From Ferranicluibacter rubi (lineage in GTDB: Bacteria > Pseudomonadota > Alphaproteobacteria > Rhizobiales > Rhizobiaceae), in the NCBI RefSeq assembly GCF_011603255.1, contig NZ_JAANCM010000006.1:124001-188000 (forward strand): a DNA stretch of 64,000 bases. Reading direction: 5' to 3'. Below are positions 8,295 to 16,250 of the stretch, piece after piece. Position 1 is the stretch's first letter. The number at the start of each line of letters is the position of its first letter. The position numbers and the translations under genes are program-made. The notes below the pieces were generated by a model. The model did not search any database and was not told the DNA's origin. It saw only the letters and a program-made list of their open reading frames with translations.

Positions 8295-9329
8295 ATGATG
8301 ACCACTTCGCATGGGCGACGAGCGACGATCCGCGACGTGGCGCTTGCTGCGGGCGTCAGCATTTCCACCGCTTCAAACGCGCTGAATGGACAGGGCCGCA
8401 CGAATGCCGAGACCCGTGACCGGGTAAAGCACATTGCCGAAAAGATCGGCTTCCGGCCGAATGCACTCGCGCGCGGGTTGCTCAGTCGACGCAGCCATTC
8501 GATCGGCATGATCACCAACGACACCTATGGACGGTTGACCTTGCCGATGACGGCCGGCGTTTCCGAAGCGCTCGTCGATCATGGCGTGTCAGTTTTTCTC
8601 TGCGCCACCAACAACGATCCAAGACTTGCCCGCCTTCACCTGGAAGCGCTGCTGGATAAGCAGGTGGATGGGATCATCTTCACGGCCACCCGGCTCGATC
8701 TTGCGCCGCAGGTCGATCTCTCCCGCCTGCCCATACCGGTGGTCTATGCCTTTGCGGAAGGGCCGGACACCAGCGTGTCATTCGTTCCCGATGATCACCA
8801 GGGCGCTCGCCTGGCGGTCGAGCATCTCCTGTCGCTCGGGCATCGCCGGATCCTGCACATTACGGGACCCGAGGACTTTGCCGCCGTTCGCCGTCGTGCC
8901 GCGGCTTATCGTGCCTCTCTGGGTGGCGAGGGCGAGGTCATGTTTGGACCCTGGGGTGAAGACTGGGGGCACGAAGCCGTTCACAGGATACTGACGCGCC
9001 CGGAGCCGCGCCCGGATGCGATCTTCTGCGGGAGCGACGAGACCGCCCGCGGCGTCATCGATGCCTTGCGTGACCACGGCCTTTCCGTGCCCAGCGACAT
9101 CGCGGTCGTCGGCTTCGACAACTGGCATGTCGTCGCCGCCCAGACCCGCCCGGCCCTGACGACGATCGACATGGGCCTGAAGGAACTGGGCAGACGGGCG
9201 GGTTTGGCCATGCTGGACCTCACCCAGGGCAAGCCTGTGGCGTCGGGGATCAACTATATCGCGTGCGAACTCGTCGTGCGAGCATCTTGCGGCACCGACC
9301 TTGCTGGTCAAAGTTTGATGTCGTCGTAA
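8295..9329 (+). CDS. LacI-family transcriptional regulator of the arabinofuranoside operon
   Basis: DNA-binding repressor of 344 residues. The N-terminal LacI helix-turn-helix is clear (TIRDVALAAGVSISTASNAL) with the hinge region ETRDRVKHIAEKIGFRPNALA, followed by a periplasmic-binding-protein-like effector domain (GVIDALRDHGLSVPSDIAVV). ATG codons at 8295 and 8298 both sit behind AGGG; a GTG at 8289 is in frame but overlaps that ribosome-binding site. It is divergent from the importer operon, so it most likely represses that operon until an arabinose-containing sugar binds. Effector identity is inferred from context. Confidence 0.92.
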   Translation: MMTTSHGRRATIRDVALAAGVSISTASNALNGQGRTNAETRDRVKHIAEKIGFRPNALARGLLSRRSHSIGMITNDTYGRLTLPMTAGVSEALVDHGVSVFLCATNNDPRLARLHLEALLDKQVDGIIFTATRLDLAPQVDLSRLPIPVVYAFAEGPDTSVSFVPDDHQGARLAVEHLLSLGHRRILHITGPEDFAAVRRRAAAYRASLGGEGEVMFGPWGEDWGHEAVHRILTRPEPRPDAIFCGSDETARGVIDALRDHGLSVPSDIAVVGFDNWHVVAAQTRPALTTIDMGLKELGRRAGLAMLDLTQGKPVASGINYIACELVVRASCGTDLAGQSLMSS

Positions 9330-9575
9330 GGCACTCAGGTGTAAAACCGCTGGAGCCGATGGCCCATTGGTGCCCTCTGCACTGGGGAGAGTAGGGGGGT
9401 GGGAATTCCCTGTCGGTTGCGTCAGACGCATGCCGTGTCCTGCGGCAGGAACCGGCACGATCGGCTCGAACGGATCACGGTAGGGGCGTATCACCCACGA
9501 GAGCGCCGTCCGTTCACGCCTGTTCATAAAACGTAAACGATGACGTCAAATTACGCGAGTGAAAGGATTTTACAC
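9330..9575. other. Intergenic stretch bounded by a 10-bp inverted repeat
   Basis: No gene is seen. AGGTGTAAAA at 9337-9346 is matched in inverse orientation by TTTTACACCT at 9568-9577, the latter overlapping the stop codon of the serine recombinase. The inside sequence is GC-rich without a coding pattern. Confidence 0.5.
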
Positions 9576-10133
9576 CTAAATTGCATTCATTTTCATGATG
9601 TGCCGCCGCAGGGTGCGGGTTGAGATGTCGTATTGTCTGGCGATGGCGTCGATGTCTTCGCCGGCATTCATCGCTCTCAAGGCCTGTTGCACGTCGGTCG
9701 TGCTCATGGATGGCTGTCGTCCAAGATGCGTGCCTTTCATGCGGGCTGCCTCCATTCCCGCCTTTGTTCTTTCGCTGATCAGCGTTCGCTCGAACTCCGC
9801 CAATGCGCCCATGATGTGGAAGATGAGCCGCCCTCCGGAGGATTTGGTATCGATGTTTTCGGTCAGCGAGAGAAAGGCAATGTTCTGCTTTCCCAGCTGG
9901 TCGATGAAGTCGATAAGTTTGGGAAGAGATCGGCCCAGCCTGTCCAGTCGCCAGACGACAAACATCTTGCCAGGGCGGAGACTCGAAATCGCTTTACCAA
10001 GTCCAGGTCGCTCGAATACCTTGCCCGAGACGCCCTTGTCGAAGAATATCTTACTGCAACCCGCCTTTTGAAGAGCATTGATCTGAAGATCAAGGTTTTG
10101 ATCGTCCGTTGAAACGCGCGCATAACCGATCAC
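9576..10133 (-). CDS. Small serine recombinase (resolvase/invertase), copy 1
   Basis: Site-specific recombinase of the Tn3 resolvase / Pin invertase family, 185 residues. The catalytic serine lies in GYARVST, the conserved arginines in WRLDRLGRS, and the E-helix dimer region contains AEFERTLISERTKAGM. A C-terminal helix-turn-helix (DIDAIARQYDISTRTLRRHI) completes the usual layout. I place the start at GTG 10133, because AGGGGA stands 7 bases upstream; an in-frame ATG at 10169 would read through that site and add 12 atypical residues. The neighbour at 10406-11017 is a clear paralog. Whether it resolves a lost transposon or inverts a local segment cannot be decided from this sequence. Confidence 0.9.
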   Translation of the reverse strand: MIGYARVSTDDQNLDLQINALQKAGCSKIFFDKGVSGKVFERPGLGKAISSLRPGKMFVVWRLDRLGRSLPKLIDFIDQLGKQNIAFLSLTENIDTKSSGGRLIFHIMGALAEFERTLISERTKAGMEAARMKGTHLGRQPSMSTTDVQQALRAMNAGEDIDAIARQYDISTRTLRRHIMKMNAI

Positions 10134-10246
10134 ATGCAGTTCCCCTAAACATGCGTAAACGCTGGTCACAGAATCATCTCAAATCCCACTCCCCTTATTT
10201 AGTTTTTTTAGTTAAACGTAGTCTAATTTTCTATAAGTCGATACTT

Positions 10247-10268
10247 ACAGTCCGCTTTTCCGGACTGT
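10247..10268. repeat. Short inverted repeat between the recombinase genes
   Basis: ACAGTCCG and CGGACTGT form a perfect 8-bp stem around a 6-base loop, next to an AT-rich tract (10196-10246) upstream of recombinase copy 1. It could be a recombinase site or part of a promoter-proximal structure; no T run follows. Confidence 0.45.
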
Positions 10269-10334
10269 CAATACCCTAGAATTCCCCGCCGGAGCCTTTC
10301 GAAGCCATATCAGGGGGCCTTTCCTTTGCTGAAT

Positions 10335-10365
10335 GACCCATTGCGGGACGGACCTGCAATGGGTC
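10335..10365. repeat. 10-bp inverted repeat downstream of recombinase copy 2
   Basis: GACCCATTGC and GCAATGGGTC form a perfect 10-bp stem with an 11-base loop, 41 bases after the end of recombinase copy 2. It may be a transcription terminator without a T tract or a recombination site. Confidence 0.5.
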
Positions 10366-10405
10366 GTGGCAGAGTGCGATGATCCTCGACTGAGGCGCTT
10401 CGCCT

Positions 10406-11017
10406 TTACATCGGACAGAGATCCGGCCCGCAATTTGCCTGCAGGGAGGCCTTACCAAAGTCTCTGGCCCTGGCGATCATGCGCCGCAGGGAGCGGAGCG
10501 AGACATTGTTTCTGATCGCCGCGTCACGAAGGCTTTCTCCGCGTTCGTTGATCGCCTTGACGATGGCGGCCAGCTCGTCATCGGTCAGGGATGGAGGGCG
10601 GCCAAGCCGCTGACCGTTGTTGCGCGCGGCCGCCATGCCGGCCCGCGTCCGTTCACTGATGAGCGTCCGCTCGAACTCGGAAAGAGCGGCGATCATGTGA
10701 AACATCAGCTTGCCGCCCGAGGAGCTCGTATCGATGTTCTCGGTCAGCGAGTGGAAATGAACCCCTCTCTGGCGGAACTCGTCCATCACCTGCACCAGCT
10801 TGACCAGCGACCGGCCAAGACGATCCAGCCGCCAGACGACGAGGGTGTCACCTCTTTCGAGCCTGCTCAAAGCCTGCTCCAATCCTGGCCTCTCGAAGGA
10901 TCCACCGGAGTACCCGTGATCCGTGAAGATGATGTCGCACTCCGACTTGTTCAGAACCTGTGTTTGAAGATCGAGCTTCTGATCCTCTGTTGAAACCCGT
11001 GCATAACCAATTCTCAT
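10406..11017 (-). CDS. Small serine recombinase (resolvase/invertase), copy 2
   Basis: Second Tn3-resolvase/Pin-family recombinase, 203 residues, with the catalytic serine in IGYARVST, arginines in VVWRLDRLGRS, the FERTLISERTRAGM dimer helix and a C-terminal helix-turn-helix (SLRDAAIRNNVSLRSLRRMI). It is roughly two thirds identical by eye to copy 1 through the catalytic domain but has a longer C-terminal tail. The start is taken at the ATG giving MRIGYARVST; an upstream extension to 11170 is open but basic and unlike the family. The upstream gap carries an imperfect inverted repeat (11116-11237). No transposase is adjacent. Confidence 0.9.
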   Translation of the reverse strand: MRIGYARVSTEDQKLDLQTQVLNKSECDIIFTDHGYSGGSFERPGLEQALSRLERGDTLVVWRLDRLGRSLVKLVQVMDEFRQRGVHFHSLTENIDTSSSGGKLMFHMIAALSEFERTLISERTRAGMAAARNNGQRLGRPPSLTDDELAAIVKAINERGESLRDAAIRNNVSLRSLRRMIARARDFGKASLQANCGPDLCPM

Positions 11018-11396
11018 GACTGCGTGTTTTCTCCGACGTGGTCTTTTTCTCCCCTTCACACGCCGGGCGATTTTTTTTGTATGCCCGGCGAAGGATTGCC
11101 GACTTAAAGTTGACAATAAAGGGTCCCTTCTGTCCGCCCGCCTTTCGGCCACTTTCCATGACCGAAACATTGGATAATCGCCGTTTTCATCACAGAAACG
11201 CCTTGATATGAGGGGATACCAGAACGGACCCCTTTATGCAGCGAAGCTGTGCGATCTCCGATCTGATCAGGGTTGACGCCCACGCCGTAAAGACGGCTGG
11301 CGCACGCACAGACACCCCCGCTTCACTGGCCCTCCCGGATGCGCTTTCCCGCGTTTCCCAGCGCGATCGGACACAGTCCGTCACGGAGGGCGCCCG
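11018..11396. other. Intergenic region with hairpin and inverted repeats
   Basis: No gene is seen in these 379 bases. It holds CGCCGGGC/GCCCGGCG (11061-11068 and 11083-11090) around an AT-rich 14-base loop, and a larger imperfect inverted repeat listed separately. Promoters for recombinase copy 2 (leftward) and the EAL gene (rightward) should both lie here. Confidence 0.6.
11116..11237. repeat. Imperfect inverted repeat flanking 87 bp
   Basis: ATAAAGGGTCCCTTCTG at 11116-11132 and CAGAACGGACCCCTTTAT at 11220-11237 are reverse complements except for one mismatch and one extra base. They bound an 87-bp segment lying between a serine recombinase gene and the EAL/polysaccharide genes. Confidence 0.55.
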
Positions 11397-12530
11397 ATGA
11401 CACAGCCCGTCGCGCTGATGACCACCGACAGGCCTGCACTGGCCGACAAGGGCACCAGAACGTTTCACTATGTCATTCAGAACATTGACGATATCGTTTC
11501 GGTTTACGGCCATGGTCTCGCAGGACGCGTCCTGGTGGAGGTGGCCGCCCGTGCGGATCTGGCGTTTGCGAACCGGTCATGGCCGGCCGTGATCGAAGCC
11601 TGGGGCGTCACCCTCGTCTGCTATGATTTCGATGACGGCGTGGATGACTGGACCATGCTCGAGTCCAGTCTTGTCGCCATCTGCGGGGACGCCATCGTCG
11701 TGGGCGGACACGCCGTTTTCGTCTCGCTGACCCTGCTGGAAATGTCGAATATCGCCCGTCTCGCCACATCGCGACAAAGAGGACGCATGGTCAACGCGTT
11801 CGAGTTTCGCGGCGATATGTGCGTGGCGGCATCGATCTATCGCGCGCTGGCGCGTTCGGGCATCTATTTTTCGGAAGGTCGCGTCACGGCCAGCGATGGT
11901 GGCGCTGATCTCTACAGGCCGCTTCTGCCGCACGTGGTCTATGGAGACGGCCACGAAATCGCTGACCGGCAGGTCAACGCCCGGGACTTCATTGTGGCCC
12001 TCGACCGGGTCGGACTGACGCGCGTGTTCGACCGGATCGTCGTTCTCGCGGCGATCGATCGCCTGCGCCATCACCCCGAGGAAACGCTTGGCTGCAGCAT
12101 TTCCGCTCTCTCGGCGATCGATGACGTCTGGTGGCATTCCACGCTGGTCATTCTCTCCGCGCAACCGGCCATCGCTGCCCGCCTCATTGTCGAAATCGAG
12201 CGCCTGCATCTCTTGGCCCATCCTGAGCCCGTCGCGCTGTTCGCCGCGGCGCTCCGCGCGCGCGGGTGCAAGGTGGCGATCGGCGATTTCGACGGCACCG
12301 CGGCGGCGTTGGCGCTCGCTCGGGACGGCGTCATCGACCTCATCAAGATCGATGCAGGACGCGGTACCGATGGCCAGCCTGCGACGAGGCGCGCCGACGT
12401 CAACGCGCTGATACGGCAGGCGAGCCATCTCCAGGCGGCGGTGGTGGCTGCGAATGTGGAGAACGAAACAGATTTTGCGGAGGTGCTGGCAGCGGGAGCG
12501 CGCTGGGTTCACGGACCCTTTATCGGCTGA
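11397..12530 (+). CDS. Degenerate GGDEF/EAL-domain protein
   Basis: Protein of 377 residues with a C-terminal EAL-like fold and an N-terminal segment resembling a decayed GGDEF domain (YGHGLAGRVLVEVAARA, later GGHAVF). The EAL signature is replaced by RPL in LYRPLLPHV, the DDFG motif is GDFDG, and the terminal QGY is HGP, although LIKIDAG is kept. On family knowledge this argues against phosphodiesterase activity and for a c-di-GMP-binding or protein-binding regulator. GGAGGG lies 6 bases before the ATG. It immediately precedes a glycosyltransferase and other polysaccharide genes on the same strand, so control of polymer synthesis is a reasonable inference. No membrane segment is seen. Confidence 0.8.
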   Translation: MTQPVALMTTDRPALADKGTRTFHYVIQNIDDIVSVYGHGLAGRVLVEVAARADLAFANRSWPAVIEAWGVTLVCYDFDDGVDDWTMLESSLVAICGDAIVVGGHAVFVSLTLLEMSNIARLATSRQRGRMVNAFEFRGDMCVAASIYRALARSGIYFSEGRVTASDGGADLYRPLLPHVVYGDGHEIADRQVNARDFIVALDRVGLTRVFDRIVVLAAIDRLRHHPEETLGCSISALSAIDDVWWHSTLVILSAQPAIAARLIVEIERLHLLAHPEPVALFAAALRARGCKVAIGDFDGTAAALALARDGVIDLIKIDAGRGTDGQPATRRADVNALIRQASHLQAAVVAANVENETDFAEVLAAGARWVHGPFIG

Positions 12531-12605
12531 CCCACTGTAGATCCTCTCGTTTGTTTGGCGCCTCCGGTGCCGACGTGAACATGAACCGGTTTGGAGTTTG
12601 GGGAA

Positions 12606-15600
12606 ATGGTCCAGTACGTGAATATCTTGGAACGTGTACGAAGCGAGCAGGTCATTGCCCCGGTTCAGTTCGATCGCCGGATCTTCCGCGAGCCCTATCC
12701 CGAGATCCCGCTCAGCGACTATGAACAGGTCGCCGCGGAATTTGACGAAAGTTTCTACCAGAGCCAGGTTCTCGAACCGATCGGCCCCGAGATCGATCTC
12801 ATCGAACACTTCCTGTCGACGGGGTGGAAAGAGGGCTACGATCCGTCACCGGCCTTTTCCGTGAAAGCCTATCTCAAGGTGAACCCCGACGTTCGCGAGG
12901 CCGGGCACAACCCGTTCGTCCATTACCTGCGATGGGGACGGGACGAGGGACGATCGGCACCGCTCATGCCGGACATCGGCGAACCGCCGGCCGAAACAGA
13001 GCATGCCCCGGCGGCGGCGATCGCGGCGGTCGCGCCCAGCGACTATGAATGCGTGGCCGAGGAGTTCGATCCTGCCTTCTACCTGACCTACTTCCTGCAG
13101 CCACCGGGGCCCGAGATCGACCTGATCGAGCATTTTCTGTCGAAGGGCTGGATCGACGGTTACGACCCGAGCCCGGCATTCTCCGTCTCCGCCTATCTCG
13201 AGGCGAACCCGGATGTACGAAGCAAGGGGGTCAACCCCTTCGTTCACTACCTGCAGCGCGGACGGCTGGAAGGACGGCGTTTCGCGCCGACCGCCGCGGG
13301 CCGCGACAGCGACATCGCCAATATCGAGCTCAGCGACTACGAATGGGTCGCACCGGAATTCGACAGCCAGTTCTACCTGCGGCATTTTTCCGAGCAGCCG
13401 GGAAGCGAGATCGACCTCATCGAGCACTTCCTGTCCAAGGGCCATCTCGCCGGATTCGATCCGTCACCGACCTTTTCCGTTTCGGCCTATCTCGACGCCA
13501 ATGCGGACGTACGCTCGTCCGGCTTCAACCCTTTCGTCCACTATATCCGATGGGGACGACGCGAGGGCAGAGACCTTGCAAGACCGGTCAAAACCGGGGA
13601 GCAGGACCAGCGGACCTTCGATCTGAGCGATTACGAACTCGTCGCTCTCGAGTTCGATAATGCCTTCTATCTCGGCCATTTCCCCGATCATCCGGGAGAG
13701 GATATCGACCTCATCGAGCACTTCCTGTCGAAAGGCTGGTCCGACGGCTGGGATCCGTCCGCGTCCTTTTCGCTCAGCGCCTATCTGGAGGCCAATCCCG
13801 ACGTCAGCGATAGCGACTGGAATCCCTTCGTCCACTACCTCAGATGGGGGCGGGCGGAAGGGCGCAGCTTCTCGGAAGTTTCCCATGCCGGCGAGCGGGA
13901 GGACGAGCGCGTGCGCGCCGCCTTCGACGAGGATTACTATCTCGCGTCATCGCCGGACCTGCAGGGCTCGGGGCTCGATCTCTTCGAGCATTATATGAAT
14001 CATGGCTGGCGCGAGCTTCGCGATCCGAGCCCGACGTTCAATACGCGCTACTACCTGGAGAAGAACGAGGACATCAAGAACGGTGGTGGCAATCCGTTCA
14101 AGCACTTCATCCTGCATGGCATCAGCGAAGGTCGTCGCGCGATCCGCTACGAAACGCATCTGGCGCTGAAGAGCTACGCGCCTCTCGTGACCGCCATCGT
14201 TCCCAATTTCAACCATGCACGGTTCCTCCAGAAGCGCCTCGACTGCATCCTGAACCAGACCTACGAGAACCTGGAGGTGATCATCCTCGACGACTGCTCC
14301 ACGGATGACAGCCGGGCGGTCATTGCGGACTATGCCGCGCGCTATCCGCAGATACGGACGATCCTGAACACCGCGAATTCGGGCGGCGTCTTCAAACAGT
14401 GGCGCAAGGGGATCGAGAGTGCCGCAGGCGAGGTCATCTGGATCTGTGAGAGTGACGACTTCTGCGAGCTGGACTTCCTCGAGCACTGCGTGCGGCCGCT
14501 GGTGGACGAGAGCGTCATGGTCGCCTTCGGGCGCATCCAGTTCTCCGACGCCGTGGGCAATATGAGCCCGGGCCTCGACGACTACCGCGAACGTGCCGCA
14601 GCCGGGATCTGGAGCGAACCGTTCAAGCGTCCGGCCCACCAGTTCTTCCGCGGCGGCTTCGGCAAATCCAATCTCATTCCCAACGTCGGCGGCTGCGTCT
14701 TCCGCAACCAGAGCATCCCGGAAGAGGTGTGGGACGAACTCGTCTCCTACAAGATTTGCGGCGACTGGTATCTCTACTCGATCCTGGCGGGCGGCGGTCA
14801 GATGGCCTATGCGCCCGAGGCCGTGGCGTATTTCCGCCAGCACGGCAAGAACACCTCGGTCAAAGGCTTCATTCAGCCGAAATATTATGCGGAGCATCAG
14901 AAGATCATGGTGTCGCTGCGCGAACGCTGGGGCACGCCGGATGATATCGCCCTGGAGTTCTACTTTAACGTCTACCGCCAGTTCGTCTATTCCGGGGCCG
15001 AGAAGCACATCGGCGCGCTGACGATGCACTATCATAACGAAAAGGTTCTGAGGACCAAACGCTCGACCAAGCACGTTCTCGTCGCAACGCTCGGCTTCCA
15101 TCTCGGCGGCGGCGAGATCTTCCCCATCCATCTCGCCAATACGCTGGTGGAAATGGGATATCTCGTCTCGTTCCTTATCACCGACGGATGGAAGCAGAAC
15201 GCGAACGTTCGCAACCTGCTCGACCGGCGCGTCGCCGTCTACGACGCACACTGGGTCACCGAAGTCGGCATCGATCACTTCATTGAAACGGCCGGCATCG
15301 ATCTCGTGCATTCCCATGTCGCATCGGTTGAGTATTTCTTCTTCGGCGCCCGGAACCGCTGCGACCACAAGGTGCGCTACGTCGTAACGCTGCACGGCTC
15401 GTACGAAGTCACGCCCATGGGCGACGACATGCTGTTTCGGCTCATTCGGGGCGTGGACCACTGGACCTATCTGAGCGCCAAGAATCTGGCCCATCTCGAC
15501 GGTGTACCGCTCGATCCGAACCGGGTGACCTTCATTCCGAACGGCATGCCCTCCGACGACCGGCCGTTCCCGATCTCACGCGCAGAGCTTGGCGTGCCCG

Positions 15601-16157
15601 AAGGGGGGGTGCTCTTCACGCTCGCCTCCCGCGCCATCAAGGAGAAGGGCTGGCGCGTCGCCATCGAAGCGAAGCGTATCGCGCAGCGGCATTCCGAGGT
15701 GCCCCTGCACCTGATGCTGTGCGGCTCCGGGCCGGAACTTGCGGTGCTGCAAGAAGAGTTCTCGGAGGAAGAGGGCGTCCACTTCGTTGGCTATCAGGAG
15801 TGCATCAACGGCGCCTATGCCATCTCCGACGTTGCCATCCTGCCATCCCGGTTCGAGGGTGAATCATTCCCCCTTACCCTCATCCAGGCGATGCACATGG
15901 GCGCTCCCATCATCGCCACGGATATCGGCGAGATCCGCAAGATGCTGACGGCCGCAGAGAAGACGGCAGGCATCCTGGTGCCGAACACTGCGGCGGACGA
16001 CATATTCACCACCGATTTTTCCAACGCAATGATCGAAATGACCCGGAAGGACGTGCGCGACCGCTTCTCCAATGCCTCGCTGTCCGTCGGATCGTCCTAC
16101 ACGATCGAGGCGGTCGCCAAGAAATACACGGAAATATTCAAGAAATACCTGAAGTAA
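12606..16157 (+). CDS. Repeat-containing GT2-GT4 glycosyltransferase fusion
   Basis: Predicted cytoplasmic bifunctional glycosyltransferase of 1183 residues. Residues ~37-515 hold five tandem ~80-100-residue units, each with SDYE..A.EFD, EIDLIEHFLSKGW, DPSPAFSVSAYL and NPFVHYLRWGR-like segments; the fifth, ending near 515, is the most divergent. Residues ~525-775 are a family 2 transferase (VTAIVPNFNHARFLQKRLD, LDDCSTDDS, CESDDF). Residues ~820-1170 are a GT-B family 4 transferase (HVLVATLGFHLGGGE, FIPNGM, RAIKEKGW, LPSRFEGESFPLTLIQAMHM). ATG 12606 is preferred over a TTG at 12591 because GGAG lies 9 bases before it. It is followed by pyruvyl-transferase and dTDP-rhamnose genes, so it probably adds two sugars during surface polysaccharide assembly. 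Donor sugars are unknown. Confidence 0.87.
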   Translation: MVQYVNILERVRSEQVIAPVQFDRRIFREPYPEIPLSDYEQVAAEFDESFYQSQVLEPIGPEIDLIEHFLSTGWKEGYDPSPAFSVKAYLKVNPDVREAGHNPFVHYLRWGRDEGRSAPLMPDIGEPPAETEHAPAAAIAAVAPSDYECVAEEFDPAFYLTYFLQPPGPEIDLIEHFLSKGWIDGYDPSPAFSVSAYLEANPDVRSKGVNPFVHYLQRGRLEGRRFAPTAAGRDSDIANIELSDYEWVAPEFDSQFYLRHFSEQPGSEIDLIEHFLSKGHLAGFDPSPTFSVSAYLDANADVRSSGFNPFVHYIRWGRREGRDLARPVKTGEQDQRTFDLSDYELVALEFDNAFYLGHFPDHPGEDIDLIEHFLSKGWSDGWDPSASFSLSAYLEANPDVSDSDWNPFVHYLRWGRAEGRSFSEVSHAGEREDERVRAAFDEDYYLASSPDLQGSGLDLFEHYMNHGWRELRDPSPTFNTRYYLEKNEDIKNGGGNPFKHFILHGISEGRRAIRYETHLALKSYAPLVTAIVPNFNHARFLQKRLDCILNQTYENLEVIILDDCSTDDSRAVIADYAARYPQIRTILNTANSGGVFKQWRKGIESAAGEVIWICESDDFCELDFLEHCVRPLVDESVMVAFGRIQFSDAVGNMSPGLDDYRERAAAGIWSEPFKRPAHQFFRGGFGKSNLIPNVGGCVFRNQSIPEEVWDELVSYKICGDWYLYSILAGGGQMAYAPEAVAYFRQHGKNTSVKGFIQPKYYAEHQKIMVSLRERWGTPDDIALEFYFNVYRQFVYSGAEKHIGALTMHYHNEKVLRTKRSTKHVLVATLGFHLGGGEIFPIHLANTLVEMGYLVSFLITDGWKQNANVRNLLDRRVAVYDAHWVTEVGIDHFIETAGIDLVHSHVASVEYFFFGARNRCDHKVRYVVTLHGSYEVTPMGDDMLFRLIRGVDHWTYLSAKNLAHLDGVPLDPNRVTFIPNGMPSDDRPFPISRAELGVPEGGVLFTLASRAIKEKGWRVAIEAKRIAQRHSEVPLHLMLCGSGPELAVLQEEFSEEEGVHFVGYQECINGAYAISDVAILPSRFEGESFPLTLIQAMHMGAPIIATDIGEIRKMLTAAEKTAGILVPNTAADDIFTTDFSNAMIEMTRKDVRDRFSNASLSVGSSYTIEAVAKKYTEIFKKYLK

Positions 16158-16250
16158 ACCGACCCGTGACGTCACCCACGCGTCCGGCTCGGTGCGACGA
16201 TCGTCCATCGCGTTGCCGCTACGGCTCCAGATAAAGCAAAGGAATGTCTC

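Noticed and set aside
9576-11017. A complete Tn3-type transposon
   Set aside because: Two resolvase-like genes are present but there is no transposase gene and no 38-bp type terminal repeats were seen.
11018-11170. N-terminal extension of recombinase copy 2
   Set aside because: The extra residues are very basic and unlike the family, which starts at the IGYARVST strand. They also cover intergenic hairpins.
12710-14150. Possible DNA-level repeat or CRISPR-like array
   Set aside because: The repetition is at protein level with ~300-bp units and diverged codons, in one long coding frame. It is a protein repeat array.
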